From Roseococcus sp. (GTDB lineage: Bacteria > Pseudomonadota > Alphaproteobacteria > Acetobacterales > Acetobacteraceae): a stretch of 45,240 nucleotides of DNA. Within the stretch, counting starts at the first letter, position 1. Every line of letters begins with the position of its first letter. Where the stretch lies: NCBI GenBank assembly GCA_026414745.1, contig JAOAIK010000020.1, positions 1-45,240 on the forward strand, written 5' to 3'. This document shows positions 26,989 to 35,152 of this stretch, in pieces. A program made the position numbers and the translations under genes. The notes under the pieces are model-generated. The model was given only the letters and a program-made list of their open reading frames with translations, ran no database searches and had not been told where the DNA came from.

Positions 26989-27383
26989 CCGCGCGGCAGG
27001 ATGGCCGTCGCCTCGATCTCCACCAGCGCCTCCTCCTCCACCAGCGCGCCCACCTCCACCAGCGTCATGGCCGGGAAGCAGCGCCCCATCACGGCGCGAT
27101 AGGCGAGGCCGAGCTCCTGCAGCGAGGCGCGGTAGGCGCGCATGTCGGTGACGAACCAGCCGAGCCGGGCGATGTGCTCGGGCCCGCCCCCGGCCTCCGC
27201 GAGCACGGCGAGCAGGTTCTCGAGCGCGCGGCGCGCCTGGGCGACGAAGCCGCGGGCGAAGCGCCCCTCGGCGTCGCAGCCCACCTGGCCGCCGATGACG
27301 ACGAGGCGGCCCTCCCCCATGAGGCCGTGGGCATAGCCCCGCGGTGGCGGCCAACCTGGCGGCAGGAGGCGGATCAGCGTCAT
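26985..27383 (-). CDS. RidA/YjgF family protein
   Basis: 132 residues of the Rid family, whose members hydrolyse reactive enamine/imine intermediates or take part in specific catabolic steps. The C-terminal signature appears as [26 protein letters not shown], with the RxS-type Arg of classical RidA not evident (PAMTLVEV replaces PARTxVxV), so deaminase activity is doubtful. ATG 27383 is the first gene of a two-gene operon with queG. It is divergent from the FAD monooxygenase. Confidence 0.85.
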   Translation of the reverse strand: MTLIRLLPPGWPPPRGYAHGLMGEGRLVVIGGQVGCDAEGRFARGFVAQARRALENLLAVLAEAGGGPEHIARLGWFVTDMRAYRASLQELGLAYRAVMGRCFPAMTLVEVGALVEEEALVEIEATAILPRG

Positions 27384-27472
27384 GGCCCGAGGCTTACGCA
27401 GGCGGCGGCGCCGCGCGCAAGGTCCGGAGAAAAGGGGGCGGGCTTCAAGCCGGACGCCGTGCCGCGCAAAAT

Positions 27473-27494
27473 GGGGGCGCGAGGGCGCGCCCCC
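27473..27494 (+). promoter_or_regulatory. Leader-region hairpin upstream of FAD monooxygenase
   Basis: Arms GGGGGCGCG (27473-27481) and CGCGCCCCC (27486-27494) with a 4-nt loop AGGG. The arms are identical to those of the dctP-dctQ hairpin at 22887-22912. It lies 30 nt before the leader ORF start and could act as an attenuator or an mRNA-stability element. Pure G/C arms make chance occurrence possible. Confidence 0.35.
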
Positions 27495-27523
27495 CCACCG
27501 CTCGGGCGCGCGAGGAGGGGAGG

Positions 27524-27568
27524 ATGACCGTGCGCTGCCATGCCATGCCAGGGACCGCCGCCGCATGA
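27524..27568 (+). CDS. Candidate 14-residue leader peptide
   Basis: A short ORF encoding MTVRCHAMPGTAAA, with a strong Shine-Dalgarno GGAGGGGAGG directly upstream of ATG 27524. Its TGA (27566-27568) overlaps the ATG of the monooxygenase gene (27565) in an ATGA junction. The monooxygenase itself has no Shine-Dalgarno, so this ORF probably delivers ribosomes by coupling. No codon run suggesting classic amino-acid attenuation is seen apart from three Ala at the end. Confidence 0.45.
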   Translation: MTVRCHAMPGTAAA

Positions 27569-28776
27569 GCGCGCCCATCCTCATCGCGGGCGGGGGCGTG
27601 GGCGGCCTCACCCTCGCGCTCTCCCTGCACGAGCGCGGCATTCCCTGCGAGGTCTTCGAGGCGGCGCGCGAGGTGCGCGAACTCGGCGTGGGCATCAACA
27701 CCCTGCCGCACGCCATCCGCGAACTCGCCGCGCTCGGCCTGCTGCCGGCGCTGGACGCGGTGGCGATCCGCACGCGCGAGCTGCGCTACCTCGACCGCTT
27801 CGGCAACCGCATCTGGACGGAGCCGCGCGGGATGCATGCGGGCTTCGAGGTGCCGCAGTTCTCCATCCATCGCGGCCGGCTGCACGGGGTGCTGTGGCGG
27901 GCGGCGATGGAACGCCTCGGCCCTGGCCGGCTGCACACGGGCCGGCGCCTCTCTGGCTTCGCGCAGGATGCGCGCGGCGTGACCGCCCGCTTCGAGGACG
28001 GCTCCACGCGCCGCGGGCGCGCGCTGATCGGCGCGGACGGCATCCACTCCGCCCTGCGGCGGCTGCTGCATCCCGAGGACGGAGGCATCCGCTGGAACGG
28101 CATCCAGATGTGGCGCGGCGCCGTGGACTGGCCCGCCTTCGAGGGCGGCGACGTGATGATCGTCGCCGGCGACATGACGGAGAAGCTCGTCCTCTACCCC
28201 ATCGCACAGGGCGTCACGCCCGGCACGCGGCTGACCAACTGGGTGGTCTGCGCGCAGATCGGCGACGCGACGAGGCCGCCGCCCCGGCGCGAGGACTGGT
28301 CGCGCCCCGGCCGGCTCGAGGAGGTGCTGCCGCATGTCCGGCGCTTCCGCGTGCCCTGGCTCGATGTCGAGGCCATGGTGCGCGCCACCCCGGAGTTCTG
28401 GGAGTATCCCATGTGCGACCGCGACCCGCTGCCCTGGTGGACGTGCGGGCGCGTGACGCTGCTCGGGGACGCCGCGCACCCGATGTATCCGGTGGGCTCC
28501 AACGGCGCCTCGCAGGCGGTGCTGGATGCGCGGCTGCTGGCGCGGCTGCTGGCCGAGACCACGGTGCCGCGCGCCCTCGCGGCCTACGAGGCCGAGCGCC
28601 TGCCGGCGACGCGCGAGATCGTGCTCGCCAACCGCCGCGGCGGGCCGGAGCGGGTGGTGGACGTGGTCAGCGCCCGCGCCCCCGAGGGCTTCGCGCGCAT
28701 CGAGGACGTGATCGCGCCCGAGGAGCTGGCCGCCATCGCCCGCGGCTACGCACGGATGGCAGGCTTCGCACGATGA
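27565..28776 (+). CDS. FAD-dependent monooxygenase (aromatic hydroxylase type)
   Basis: 403 residues of the p-hydroxybenzoate-hydroxylase-like group A flavoproteins, which use NAD(P)H and O2 to hydroxylate aromatic or related compounds. The FAD-binding GGGVGG lies at about 9-14, an LIGADGIHS (DG motif) near 155, and the GD motif as TLLGDAAHPMYPVGSNGASQA near 303. The 5' end lacks a Shine-Dalgarno and is translationally coupled to a 14-codon leader ORF. Its stop overlaps the start of the enoyl-CoA hydratase (ATGA). Salicylate-hydroxylase-like or related substrates are possible but not proven. Confidence 0.9.
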   Translation: MSAPILIAGGGVGGLTLALSLHERGIPCEVFEAAREVRELGVGINTLPHAIRELAALGLLPALDAVAIRTRELRYLDRFGNRIWTEPRGMHAGFEVPQFSIHRGRLHGVLWRAAMERLGPGRLHTGRRLSGFAQDARGVTARFEDGSTRRGRALIGADGIHSALRRLLHPEDGGIRWNGIQMWRGAVDWPAFEGGDVMIVAGDMTEKLVLYPIAQGVTPGTRLTNWVVCAQIGDATRPPPRREDWSRPGRLEEVLPHVRRFRVPWLDVEAMVRATPEFWEYPMCDRDPLPWWTCGRVTLLGDAAHPMYPVGSNGASQAVLDARLLARLLAETTVPRALAAYEAERLPATREIVLANRRGGPERVVDVVSARAPEGFARIEDVIAPEELAAIARGYARMAGFAR

Positions 28777-29525
28777 GCGCGGCGATCCGCATCGAGGAGG
28801 AGGGTGCGCTGCGCCGCGTCATCGTGGCCAACGCGGCGAAGCTCAACACGCTGAACTCGCCGCTGCTGGAGGCGCTGGCCGCCGCCTTCGAGGTGCCCGA
28901 GGCCACCCGCGCCGTGGTGCTGACGGGCGAGGGCGGGCGCGCCTTCATCGGCGGCGCCGACATCCGCGAGATGGGCGCGATCGAGGAGCCCGAGGCCGCG
29001 CGCGCCTTCATCGCGCGCGTGCATGGCGCCTGCGCCGCCATCCGCGCCTGCCGCGTGCCGGTGATCGCGCGCATCCAGGGCTGGTGCCTGGGCGCGGGAA
29101 TGGAGATCGCCGCCGCCTGCGATCTGCGCATCGCGTCGGCCGACGCGAGGTTCGGCATGCCCGAGGTGCGGGTGGGCATTCCCTCGGTGGTGGAGGCCGC
29201 GCTGCTGCCCGGGCTGATCGGCTGGGGCCGCACGCGCCGGCTGCTGCTGCTCGCCGAGACGCTGGATGCAGCGACCCTGGAGGCCTGGGGCTTCTGCCAA
29301 CGCGTGGTGGCGCCGGAGGCGCTGGATACGGCGGTGGCCGAATGGGTGGCGCTGCTGGAGCAGGCGGGGCCGCGCGCCATCGCCGCGCAGAAGGCGCTGA
29401 TCCGCGCCTGGGAGGATCTGCCGCTGCGCGAGGCCATCGCGGCCGGCATCCCGGCCTTCGCCGCCGCCTGGGAGGGAGAGGAACCGCGCGCGATGATGGC
29501 GCGTTTCCTGCACCGGCCGAGGTAG
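28773..29525 (+). CDS. Enoyl-CoA hydratase/isomerase family protein
   Basis: 250 residues with the crotonase fold. The oxyanion-hole segments are FIGGADIREM and the Gly-rich GWCLGAGME. Glu111 (GAGMEIAAACDLRIA) and Glu131 (GMPEVRVG) sit 20 residues apart, the same spacing as the two catalytic Glu of mitochondrial enoyl-CoA hydratase, so hydratase chemistry is likely. It is coupled to the FAD monooxygenase, suggesting a ring-modification/CoA degradation pair, but no CoA ligase is in view. Confidence 0.9.
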   Translation: MSAAIRIEEEGALRRVIVANAAKLNTLNSPLLEALAAAFEVPEATRAVVLTGEGGRAFIGGADIREMGAIEEPEAARAFIARVHGACAAIRACRVPVIARIQGWCLGAGMEIAAACDLRIASADARFGMPEVRVGIPSVVEAALLPGLIGWGRTRRLLLLAETLDAATLEAWGFCQRVVAPEALDTAVAEWVALLEQAGPRAIAAQKALIRAWEDLPLREAIAAGIPAFAAAWEGEEPRAMMARFLHRPR

Positions 29526-29533
29526 CGCCGCCC

Positions 29534-29623
29534 CGCGGCGTCATCCCGGAAAGTTACCGTCGAGGTAACTGCGCCCTCTCATGCCGGCCGCGTGCGCGCC
29601 GATCGCGGCGTCATCCCGGAAAG
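29534..29623. repeat. Two 20-bp direct repeats flanking a hairpin
   Basis: The 20-mer cgcggcgtcatcccggaaag occurs exactly at 29534-29553 and 29604-29623, 70 bp apart start to start. The second copy contains the last four codons and stop of the phosphoesterase gene read on the minus strand; the first copy repeats them beyond that stop. It looks like a local duplication or a half of a dispersed palindromic repeat. Confidence 0.75.
29552..29570. terminator. Hairpin between convergent hydratase and phosphoesterase genes
   Basis: Arms AGTTACC (29552-29558) and GGTAACT (29564-29570) pair perfectly over 7 bp around a 5-nt loop GTCGA, 26 nt after the hydratase stop. The A/T content in this GC-rich setting makes it stand out. 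There is no U run, so it is a weak terminator candidate for either strand. Confidence 0.45.
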
Positions 29624-30345
29624 GGCAGATCGAGCCAGGAGAGATGCCCGCCCTTGCCCGCGCCCGTGTCCAGGAACACCGCCATCCCGCCGAGCCTGCC
29701 CTTCACCGGCAGCGGCCTGCCGTTCTGCGAGCGCTGGTCATGTCCGCAATAGACGGTGATGCCGGCCGGCACCTGATCGAGCCAATGCAGCACCCGTTCG
29801 GGGAAGCCGTCGGCTCCGGTGCGGCCGGTGACCTGGCCGTAGAGGGCGCGGGCGAGAGGGCCGTCTGGCCGACGGCGCCCCGCCGCCTCGGGCGAAGCCT
29901 CCACCAGCATGGCGGGGTGGAAGGCGGCATGCACGAAGAACCAGGGGCCGATGCGCAGCCAGGCCGGGGCGTCGGCGAAGCGCCGCAGCGCCTCGGCGGC
30001 GAGCGCCTCGCCGTCGGCCGCGAGCGCAAGCTGGTCGAGGGTGCGACCCAGCCCCTCGGCCGCCACGCGGACCCGCGCGCCGGCCAGCGCGCGCCGCAGC
30101 TTGTGGTCATGGTTGCCGAGCAGAAAGACGCCTTCGCCCGCATCCTGCATGGCGAAGGCGAGGCGCAGCGCGCCCGGTGCGTCCGGGCCGTAGTCGGTAA
30201 GGTCGCCGAGCTGCAGGACGAAGCGCCGCGCGCTGCGCGCGCCCTCCAGCGCGGCGGCGAAGGCGGCGGAGTCGCCATGCACATCGCCCACCACGCGCAG
30301 CCCGGTGAAGCCGCGCGCGCGCAGCAAGGCGGGGGTGAGGCTCAC
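29611..30345 (-). CDS. Calcineurin-like metallophosphoesterase (serine/threonine phosphatase-like)
   Basis: 244 residues from GTG 30345, which overlaps the photolyase stop (GTGA). Dinuclear metal motifs appear in order: GDVHGD at 20-25, LGDLTDYG near 46, LGNHDHK near 80, a His in FFVHAAFHP, and the final GHDQRS. The spacing resembles PrpE/lambda-phosphatase or Ap4A-hydrolase-type proteins. The substrate could be a phosphoprotein, dinucleotide or nucleic-acid end; none is shown. Its position at the end of the photolyase/PdeM/Lhr run links it to repair by association only. Confidence 0.88.
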   Translation of the reverse strand: MSLTPALLRARGFTGLRVVGDVHGDSAAFAAALEGARSARRFVLQLGDLTDYGPDAPGALRLAFAMQDAGEGVFLLGNHDHKLRRALAGARVRVAAEGLGRTLDQLALAADGEALAAEALRRFADAPAWLRIGPWFFVHAAFHPAMLVEASPEAAGRRRPDGPLARALYGQVTGRTGADGFPERVLHWLDQVPAGITVYCGHDQRSQNGRPLPVKGRLGGMAVFLDTGAGKGGHLSWLDLPFPG

Positions 30346-31778
30346 GCCGCCTCGGCCGGGCCGCGGAGCGCCGCATAGGCGGCGAGCGCCCGCGCCCGCC
30401 CCGCCGCGTGCTCCACCACCGGCCTCGGATAGTCGCGGCCCAGCACCACCCCCGCGCCACGCAGCACGGCCTCCGGCGCCTCCCAGGGCCTGTGCAGGAA
30501 GCGGTCGGGCAGCCGCGCGAGCTCCGGCACCCAGCGCCGCACATAGGTGCCCGCGGCGTCGAACTTCTCGCCCTGGAGCACCGGGTTGAACACGCGGAAA
30601 TAGGGCGCGGCGTCCGCCCCGCAGCCGGCCACCCACTGCCAGGAGGCGCTGTTCGCGGCGAGATCGCCATCGAGCAGCGTGTCCCAGAACCAGGCTTCTC
30701 CGTCCTGCCAGGGCTGCAGGAGATGCTTCACGAGCAGCGAGCCGGCGATCATCCGCACCCGGTTGTGCATCCAGCCGATGCGCCAGAGCTGGCGCATGCC
30801 TGCATCGACGATGGGATAGCCGGTGCGGCCGCGCTGCCAGGCGCGCAGCAGCGCCGGATCGGGCCGCCAGGGGAAGCGCGCGAAGGCCTCCTGCAGCGGC
30901 TGCTCGGGCATGTCGGGGCGGTGCCAGAGAAGGTGGTGGGCGAACTCGCGCCAGAGGATCTCCTTGAGGAAGGCATCCTCGCCGCGCGCCCCCGCCGCCC
31001 GCGCCGCGTGCCAGACCTGCCGCGGCGAGAGCTCGCCGAAGCGCAGATGCGGCGACAGGCCGGAGGTGCCCTCCACACCCGGGACGTTGCGCTGCCCCGC
31101 ATAGGCCGCCAGCGCGCCGCGGGTGAAGCGTGCGAGGCGCTCGCGCGCCCCCGCCTCGCCGGGTGTCCAGTGCGCGGGGAATTCGCGCCACCAGTCGGGG
31201 ACGGGGGGCGCAGGAAGCAGGCCGAGCCCCGCGAGCGGCAGCCCCTCCGGCGCGCCGGGGGCGGGGGCGAGGCGGCCGGGGGCGGGCAGGGGGGGCGGAG
31301 GCTCGCCCAAGGCGAACAGGGCGCGGGCGAAGGGCGTATAGACCGAATAGGGGCGGCCCTGGCCGGTGCGGATGCGGTGCGGCTCGTGCAGCAGGCTCGA
31401 GGTGTGCAGCACGAGGCGCCGTCCCTCGGCCGCCAGCGCATGGTGCACCGCCTCGTCCCGCCGGCGCGCCCAGGGCTCGGTGAGGCGCCCGGCATGCACC
31501 TCGCCCGCCCCGATGGCGGCGGCGAGGCGCGGGATGATCTCGCGCGCCTCGGCCTTCGCGAGGTGCAGCGCGGCGCCGCGCGCGGCGAGGTCGCGCTCCA
31601 GGGCCGCGAGCGAATGGTGCAGCCACCAGCGCTGCGCGCCGCCATGCGCCCAGCGCCCGGCCGCCGCGTCGTCCAGGACATAGACGCACAGCACGGGCCC
31701 CTCGGCCGCGGCCGAGAGGGCGGGATTGTCGGCGAGGCGCAGATCCTGGCGGAACCAGACGAGGCGGGGCGTGGCCAT
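30342..31778 (-). CDS. phrB: Deoxyribodipyrimidine photo-lyase (CPD photolyase)
   Basis: 478 residues of the class I cryptochrome/photolyase family, repairing cyclobutane pyrimidine dimers with blue light through FADH-. The N-terminal antenna domain begins LVWFRQDLRLADNPAL. The FAD domain has TSGLSPHLRFGELSPR, WREFAHHLLWHRP, TGYPIVDAGMRQL, WMHNRVRMI, GDLAANSASWQWVAGCGADAAPYFRVFNP and a C-terminal YPRPVVEH, all conserved in true photolyases. Trp residues of the electron-transfer chain (AWFWDT, ASWQW) are present. PdeM lies 41 bp upstream and the phosphoesterase is coupled downstream. Confidence 0.95.
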   Translation of the reverse strand: MATPRLVWFRQDLRLADNPALSAAAEGPVLCVYVLDDAAAGRWAHGGAQRWWLHHSLAALERDLAARGAALHLAKAEAREIIPRLAAAIGAGEVHAGRLTEPWARRRDEAVHHALAAEGRRLVLHTSSLLHEPHRIRTGQGRPYSVYTPFARALFALGEPPPPLPAPGRLAPAPGAPEGLPLAGLGLLPAPPVPDWWREFPAHWTPGEAGARERLARFTRGALAAYAGQRNVPGVEGTSGLSPHLRFGELSPRQVWHAARAAGARGEDAFLKEILWREFAHHLLWHRPDMPEQPLQEAFARFPWRPDPALLRAWQRGRTGYPIVDAGMRQLWRIGWMHNRVRMIAGSLLVKHLLQPWQDGEAWFWDTLLDGDLAANSASWQWVAGCGADAAPYFRVFNPVLQGEKFDAAGTYVRRWVPELARLPDRFLHRPWEAPEAVLRGAGVVLGRDYPRPVVEHAAGRARALAAYAALRGPAEAA

Positions 31779-31819
31779 GCGCCTGGAGATGGGCGTGCCC
31801 GTGGCGGGGCGGAAGGGCG

Positions 31820-32521
31820 TCAGGCCGACAGCGCTCCGCGATGCGGCGCGACGGGGAGGCTGTAGAGCCGCTCCTCACCGAGCAGGAAGGCGCGCGCCCC
31901 GCGCGGGAAGAGCGCCGCGAAGGCCCCATCCGCGAGATCGAGCCCGCCCGCGTAGGCGCCGAGCGCGGGCAGCACGAGCCGCCGCCCGTCGCTGACGAAG
32001 CAGGGGCGCGTGAGGGGGCCAGCGCGGGTGAGCAGCCGCGCCTTCGGATGCAGATGGCCGCTGATCTCGGCCTCTCCCTGGCGCGCCAGGGGCTGTCCGC
32101 CGATGTGGCGGAAGCGCAGGGGGCCTTCCGCGAGCGCCTCCACCGCCGCCCCGGGCAGCCCTTCGGGCGGGGCCGGGTCATGGTTGCCCAAGACCCAGAC
32201 CACCTCGCGCCCCTTCAACAGCCGGCGCAGCAGGGCGAGATCATCCGGCGCGAGCCGGGCCGCGCCGCCGGCGTCGTGGAAACTGTCGCCGAGCAGGATC
32301 ACCCGCCTGGGATCGTGTCGGCGCAGCGCGAGCGAGAAGCGTTCGAGCGTGGCGCGGGTGTCGTAGGGCGGCAGCGGCCGACCGCGCGCGGCGAAGTGGC
32401 TTCCCTTCTCGAGGTGCAGGTCGGCCGCGATCAGGCTGCGGCGGGCCGGCCAGAGAAGCACTCCCATCGGGCAGAGCATCAGCCGCTCGCCGGCCATGTG
32501 CAGGGGCGCGAGGCTCGTCAT
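31820..32521 (-). CDS. pdeM: Ligase-associated DNA damage response endonuclease PdeM
   Basis: 233 residues. A metallophosphoesterase of the group always found with the ligase-associated Lhr helicase, exonuclease and ATP-dependent ligase. Metal motifs: ADLHLEKGSHFA near residue 33, LLGDSFHD near 77, LGNHDP near 111, and SGHLHPK near 154. The C-terminal part has LPALGAYAGGLD typical of the family. It lies 66 bp downstream of the helicase gene on the same strand. Confidence 0.92.
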   Translation of the reverse strand: MTSLAPLHMAGERLMLCPMGVLLWPARRSLIAADLHLEKGSHFAARGRPLPPYDTRATLERFSLALRRHDPRRVILLGDSFHDAGGAARLAPDDLALLRRLLKGREVVWVLGNHDPAPPEGLPGAAVEALAEGPLRFRHIGGQPLARQGEAEISGHLHPKARLLTRAGPLTRPCFVSDGRRLVLPALGAYAGGLDLADGAFAALFPRGARAFLLGEERLYSLPVAPHRGALSA

Positions 32522-32587
32522 GTCCGCCAGCGGGTCATGGCCGGGTTGTGCGTCAGCGGCGGCGGCCGGACAAGGGACGCATCGGCC

Positions 32588-35119
32588 TCAGCGCCCGAGG
32601 GCGCGGGGCAGGCTGCGGCGGAAGCGCCCGCCGCGGCGCGGCGCCTTGGCGGCGGCGGGCCGCGCCGGGGCCTCCTCCGCGGGCGCGGCCAGGAGGGGTT
32701 CCTCGAAGGCCTCCCGCCCGCCCGTCGCCTCCTCCACCAGCGCGGCGGCCTCGGCCAGCAGCGCCTCCGCCGCCCGCCCGGCCACCCATTCCCGCCCCTC
32801 CTCGATGAGGACGGGGACGGCGAGCGGCGAGACGCGCGCGAGCCGGCGATGGGTGATGCGCCCGCGCGCGCGGGCGAGCAGCGCGCCGACGCGGCCGACA
32901 TCGGTCAGCCCGCGCGCGGCCTCGGCGCGGGTGGCGCGCAGCAGCACATGGTCGGGCTCGTGGCGGCGCAGCACGTCATAGATGAGGTCGGCGCTGACGC
33001 TCATCTGCCGGCTGCTCCTCTCCACGCCCGGGTGGTGCTTCTCGATCAGCCCCGCAATGGTCGCGATGTGGCGGAAGCTGCGGCGCAGCACGCTGCTCTC
33101 GGCGATCCAGTCCTCCAGCTCCTCGCCCAGCAGATCCTCGGCGAAGAGCGCCTCGGCATCGCCCGGCTCGAAGGCGGACCAGACGATCAGCGCGTAGTCG
33201 CTCGCCACATAGCCGAGCGGCCCCCAGCCGAGCCGCTCCATGCGCTTCGTCGCCAGCATGCCGAGGGAGTGGTGCGCGAGCCGCCCCTCGAAGCCGTAGG
33301 CGACGAGGAACCAGCGCCCGCCGCGCGGGAAGCTCTCCACCAGCAGCCCGTCGGCGCGCGGCAGTTCGGACGCCTCGGCCTGCAGGCGCAGCCACTCGCG
33401 CACGCTCGGCGGCAGCGCCCGCCAGCGCCGCGGATCGGCGAGGATGGCGCGCACCCGCGCCGCGAGATGGGTGGAGAGCGGCATGCGGCTGCCGGCATAG
33501 GCGGGCACGCGCGGGTCGCCCTCGCCGCCGCGCGTCACCTCGGCCGCCGTGCCGGCGATGCGCTCGAAGCGCAGCACCTGCCCGGCGAAGAGGAAGGCGT
33601 CGCCCGGGCGCAGGGTGGAGAGGAACCACTCCTCCACCTCGCCCAGCACCGGCCCGCCGCGGAGCTTCACCTTCATCAGCGGCGCCTCGACGATGGTGCC
33701 GAGGTTGAGGCGGAGCTGCCGCGCCACGGCGGGGCCGCGCACATGCACGCGCCCCTCGGCGTCGCGGAACAGGCGGCGGAAGCGCTCGTAGCCGCGCAGC
33801 GCATAGCCGCCATCCTCGACGAAGCGCAGCACATCGTCGAAATCACGGCGCGAGAGCGCGGCATAGGGCGCGGCCCGGGTCACCTCGTCGTAGAGGGCGT
33901 CGGGGTGGAAGGGGGCGTGGCAGGCCATGGCGAGGATGTGCTGGGCGAGCACGTCGAGCGCCCCCGGGCGCGGCGGCTCCCCGTCCAGCTCGCCGGCGGC
34001 GATGCTCTCCAGCGCCGCGGCGCACTCGATCACCTCGAAGCGGTTGGCGGGCACGAGCAGGGCGCGCGAGGGCTCCTCCATGCGGTGGTTGGCTCGCCCC
34101 ACCCGCTGCAGCAGGCGCGACACGCCCTTGGGCGCCCCCACCTGGATCACCTGGTCCACATCGCCCCAGTCGATGCCGAGATCGAGCGAGGAGGTGGCGA
34201 CGACGGCCCTGAGCCGCCCCTCGGCCATGGCGGCCTCGACCTTGCGGCGCTGCTCGACGGTGAGGCTGCCGTGGTGGAGTGCGATGGGCAGGGCCTGCTC
34301 GTTCAGCTTCCACAGCGCGGCGAACATCAGCTCGGCCTGGGCGCGGGTGTTGACGAAGACGATGCTGACGCGCGCCGCGGCGATGGCGGCCATGATCTCG
34401 GGCGCGGAGGCGAGGCCCATATGCCCGCCCCAGGGCAGGCGCCCGGCCGGGAGCTGCACGGCGATGCGCGGCGCCGCCCCGGCCTCGCCGCGGATCAGCG
34501 CCACCTCCTCGGCGCGGGCGCTGGGCGAAAGCCAGGCGCGCAGCGCCTCGGGGTGGTTCACCGTGGCCGAGAGCCCGAAGCGGCGCGAGGCGGGCGCGAG
34601 GCGGGAGAGCCGCGCGAGGCCGAGAGCGAGCTGGTCGCCGCGCTTGGTGCCGGCCAGCGCATGCGCCTCGTCCACCACCACCGCCTCGAGCCCGGCGAAC
34701 AGCGCCGCCGCCTCGGGCAGGGAGAGGAGCAGCAGCAGGCTCTCGGGCGTGGTGAGCAGGATCTGAGGCGGCCGGGCGCGCTGGCGGGCGCGGCGATTGG
34801 CGGGCGTGTCACCCGTGCGCGTCTCGATGCGGATGTCGAGGCCGATCTCCTGCACGGGGGCGAGGAGGTTGCGCGCGATGTCCACCGCCAGCGCCTTGAG
34901 CGGGGAGACATAGAGGGTGTGCAGCCCCTCGCGCGGCTGCTCCTGCAGCGCGACCAGCGAGGGCAGGAAGCCGGCCAGGGTCTTGCCGCCGCCGGTGGGG
35001 GCGATGAGCAGGGCGGAGCGGCCCTGCCGCGCCGCCTCGAGCATGGCGAGCTGGTGCGGGCGCGGCGTCCAGCCGCGCGCGGCGAACCATCGGGCGAAGG
35101 GGGGCGGGAGTGCGGTCAT
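32588..35119 (-). CDS. Ligase-associated DEXH-box helicase (Lhr-like)
   Basis: 843 residues. Superfamily 2 helicase of the Lhr type: Q-motif region RPHQ, Walker A APTGGGKT at 40-47, DEAH in VVDEAHALAG, SATVNHPEAL (motif III), TSSLDLGIDWGDVDQVIQVGAPKGVSRLLQRVGRANHR (motifs V-VI; partial quotes LDLGIDWGD and QRVGRANHR), then the Lhr winged-helix and C-terminal domains with GLLVESFPRGGRWFLVAYGFEGR-like sequence. A basic Ala/Pro/Arg tail ends it. The ATG lies 33 bp from the ATG of the divergent exonuclease gene. Lhr-core helicases unwind DNA or RNA-DNA 3' to 5' and here serve the ligase-associated repair set. Confidence 0.94.
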   Translation of the reverse strand: MTALPPPFARWFAARGWTPRPHQLAMLEAARQGRSALLIAPTGGGKTLAGFLPSLVALQEQPREGLHTLYVSPLKALAVDIARNLLAPVQEIGLDIRIETRTGDTPANRRARQRARPPQILLTTPESLLLLLSLPEAAALFAGLEAVVVDEAHALAGTKRGDQLALGLARLSRLAPASRRFGLSATVNHPEALRAWLSPSARAEEVALIRGEAGAAPRIAVQLPAGRLPWGGHMGLASAPEIMAAIAAARVSIVFVNTRAQAELMFAALWKLNEQALPIALHHGSLTVEQRRKVEAAMAEGRLRAVVATSSLDLGIDWGDVDQVIQVGAPKGVSRLLQRVGRANHRMEEPSRALLVPANRFEVIECAAALESIAAGELDGEPPRPGALDVLAQHILAMACHAPFHPDALYDEVTRAAPYAALSRRDFDDVLRFVEDGGYALRGYERFRRLFRDAEGRVHVRGPAVARQLRLNLGTIVEAPLMKVKLRGGPVLGEVEEWFLSTLRPGDAFLFAGQVLRFERIAGTAAEVTRGGEGDPRVPAYAGSRMPLSTHLAARVRAILADPRRWRALPPSVREWLRLQAEASELPRADGLLVESFPRGGRWFLVAYGFEGRLAHHSLGMLATKRMERLGWGPLGYVASDYALIVWSAFEPGDAEALFAEDLLGEELEDWIAESSVLRRSFRHIATIAGLIEKHHPGVERSSRQMSVSADLIYDVLRRHEPDHVLLRATRAEAARGLTDVGRVGALLARARGRITHRRLARVSPLAVPVLIEEGREWVAGRAAEALLAEAAALVEEATGGREAFEEPLLAAPAEEAPARPAAAKAPRRGGRFRRSLPRALGR

Positions 35120-35144
35120 GCGCGCCGCCCCCTATATGGCGCGC
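35120..35144. promoter_or_regulatory. Inverted repeat in the helicase/exonuclease divergent gap
   Basis: Arms GCGCGCC (35120-35126) and GGCGCGC (35138-35144) flank an 11-nt spacer holding the AT-containing CCTATAT. The whole region between the two start codons is only 33 bp, so this repeat occupies most of it and abuts the helicase ATG. No Shine-Dalgarno is evident for the exonuclease. It may be an operator for both genes. Confidence 0.4.
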
Positions 35145-35152
35145 CGAGCCCG

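Noticed and set aside
27382..27564. N-terminal extension of the FAD monooxygenase to ATG 27382
   Set aside because: The extension is Arg-rich and low complexity, precedes the FAD-binding strand that normally begins the protein, and lies over the leader ORF and its strong Shine-Dalgarno.
31841..35152. Very long plus-strand frame opposite pdeM and the helicase gene
   Set aside because: It is open only because of GC bias; both strands opposite contain full-motif repair genes.
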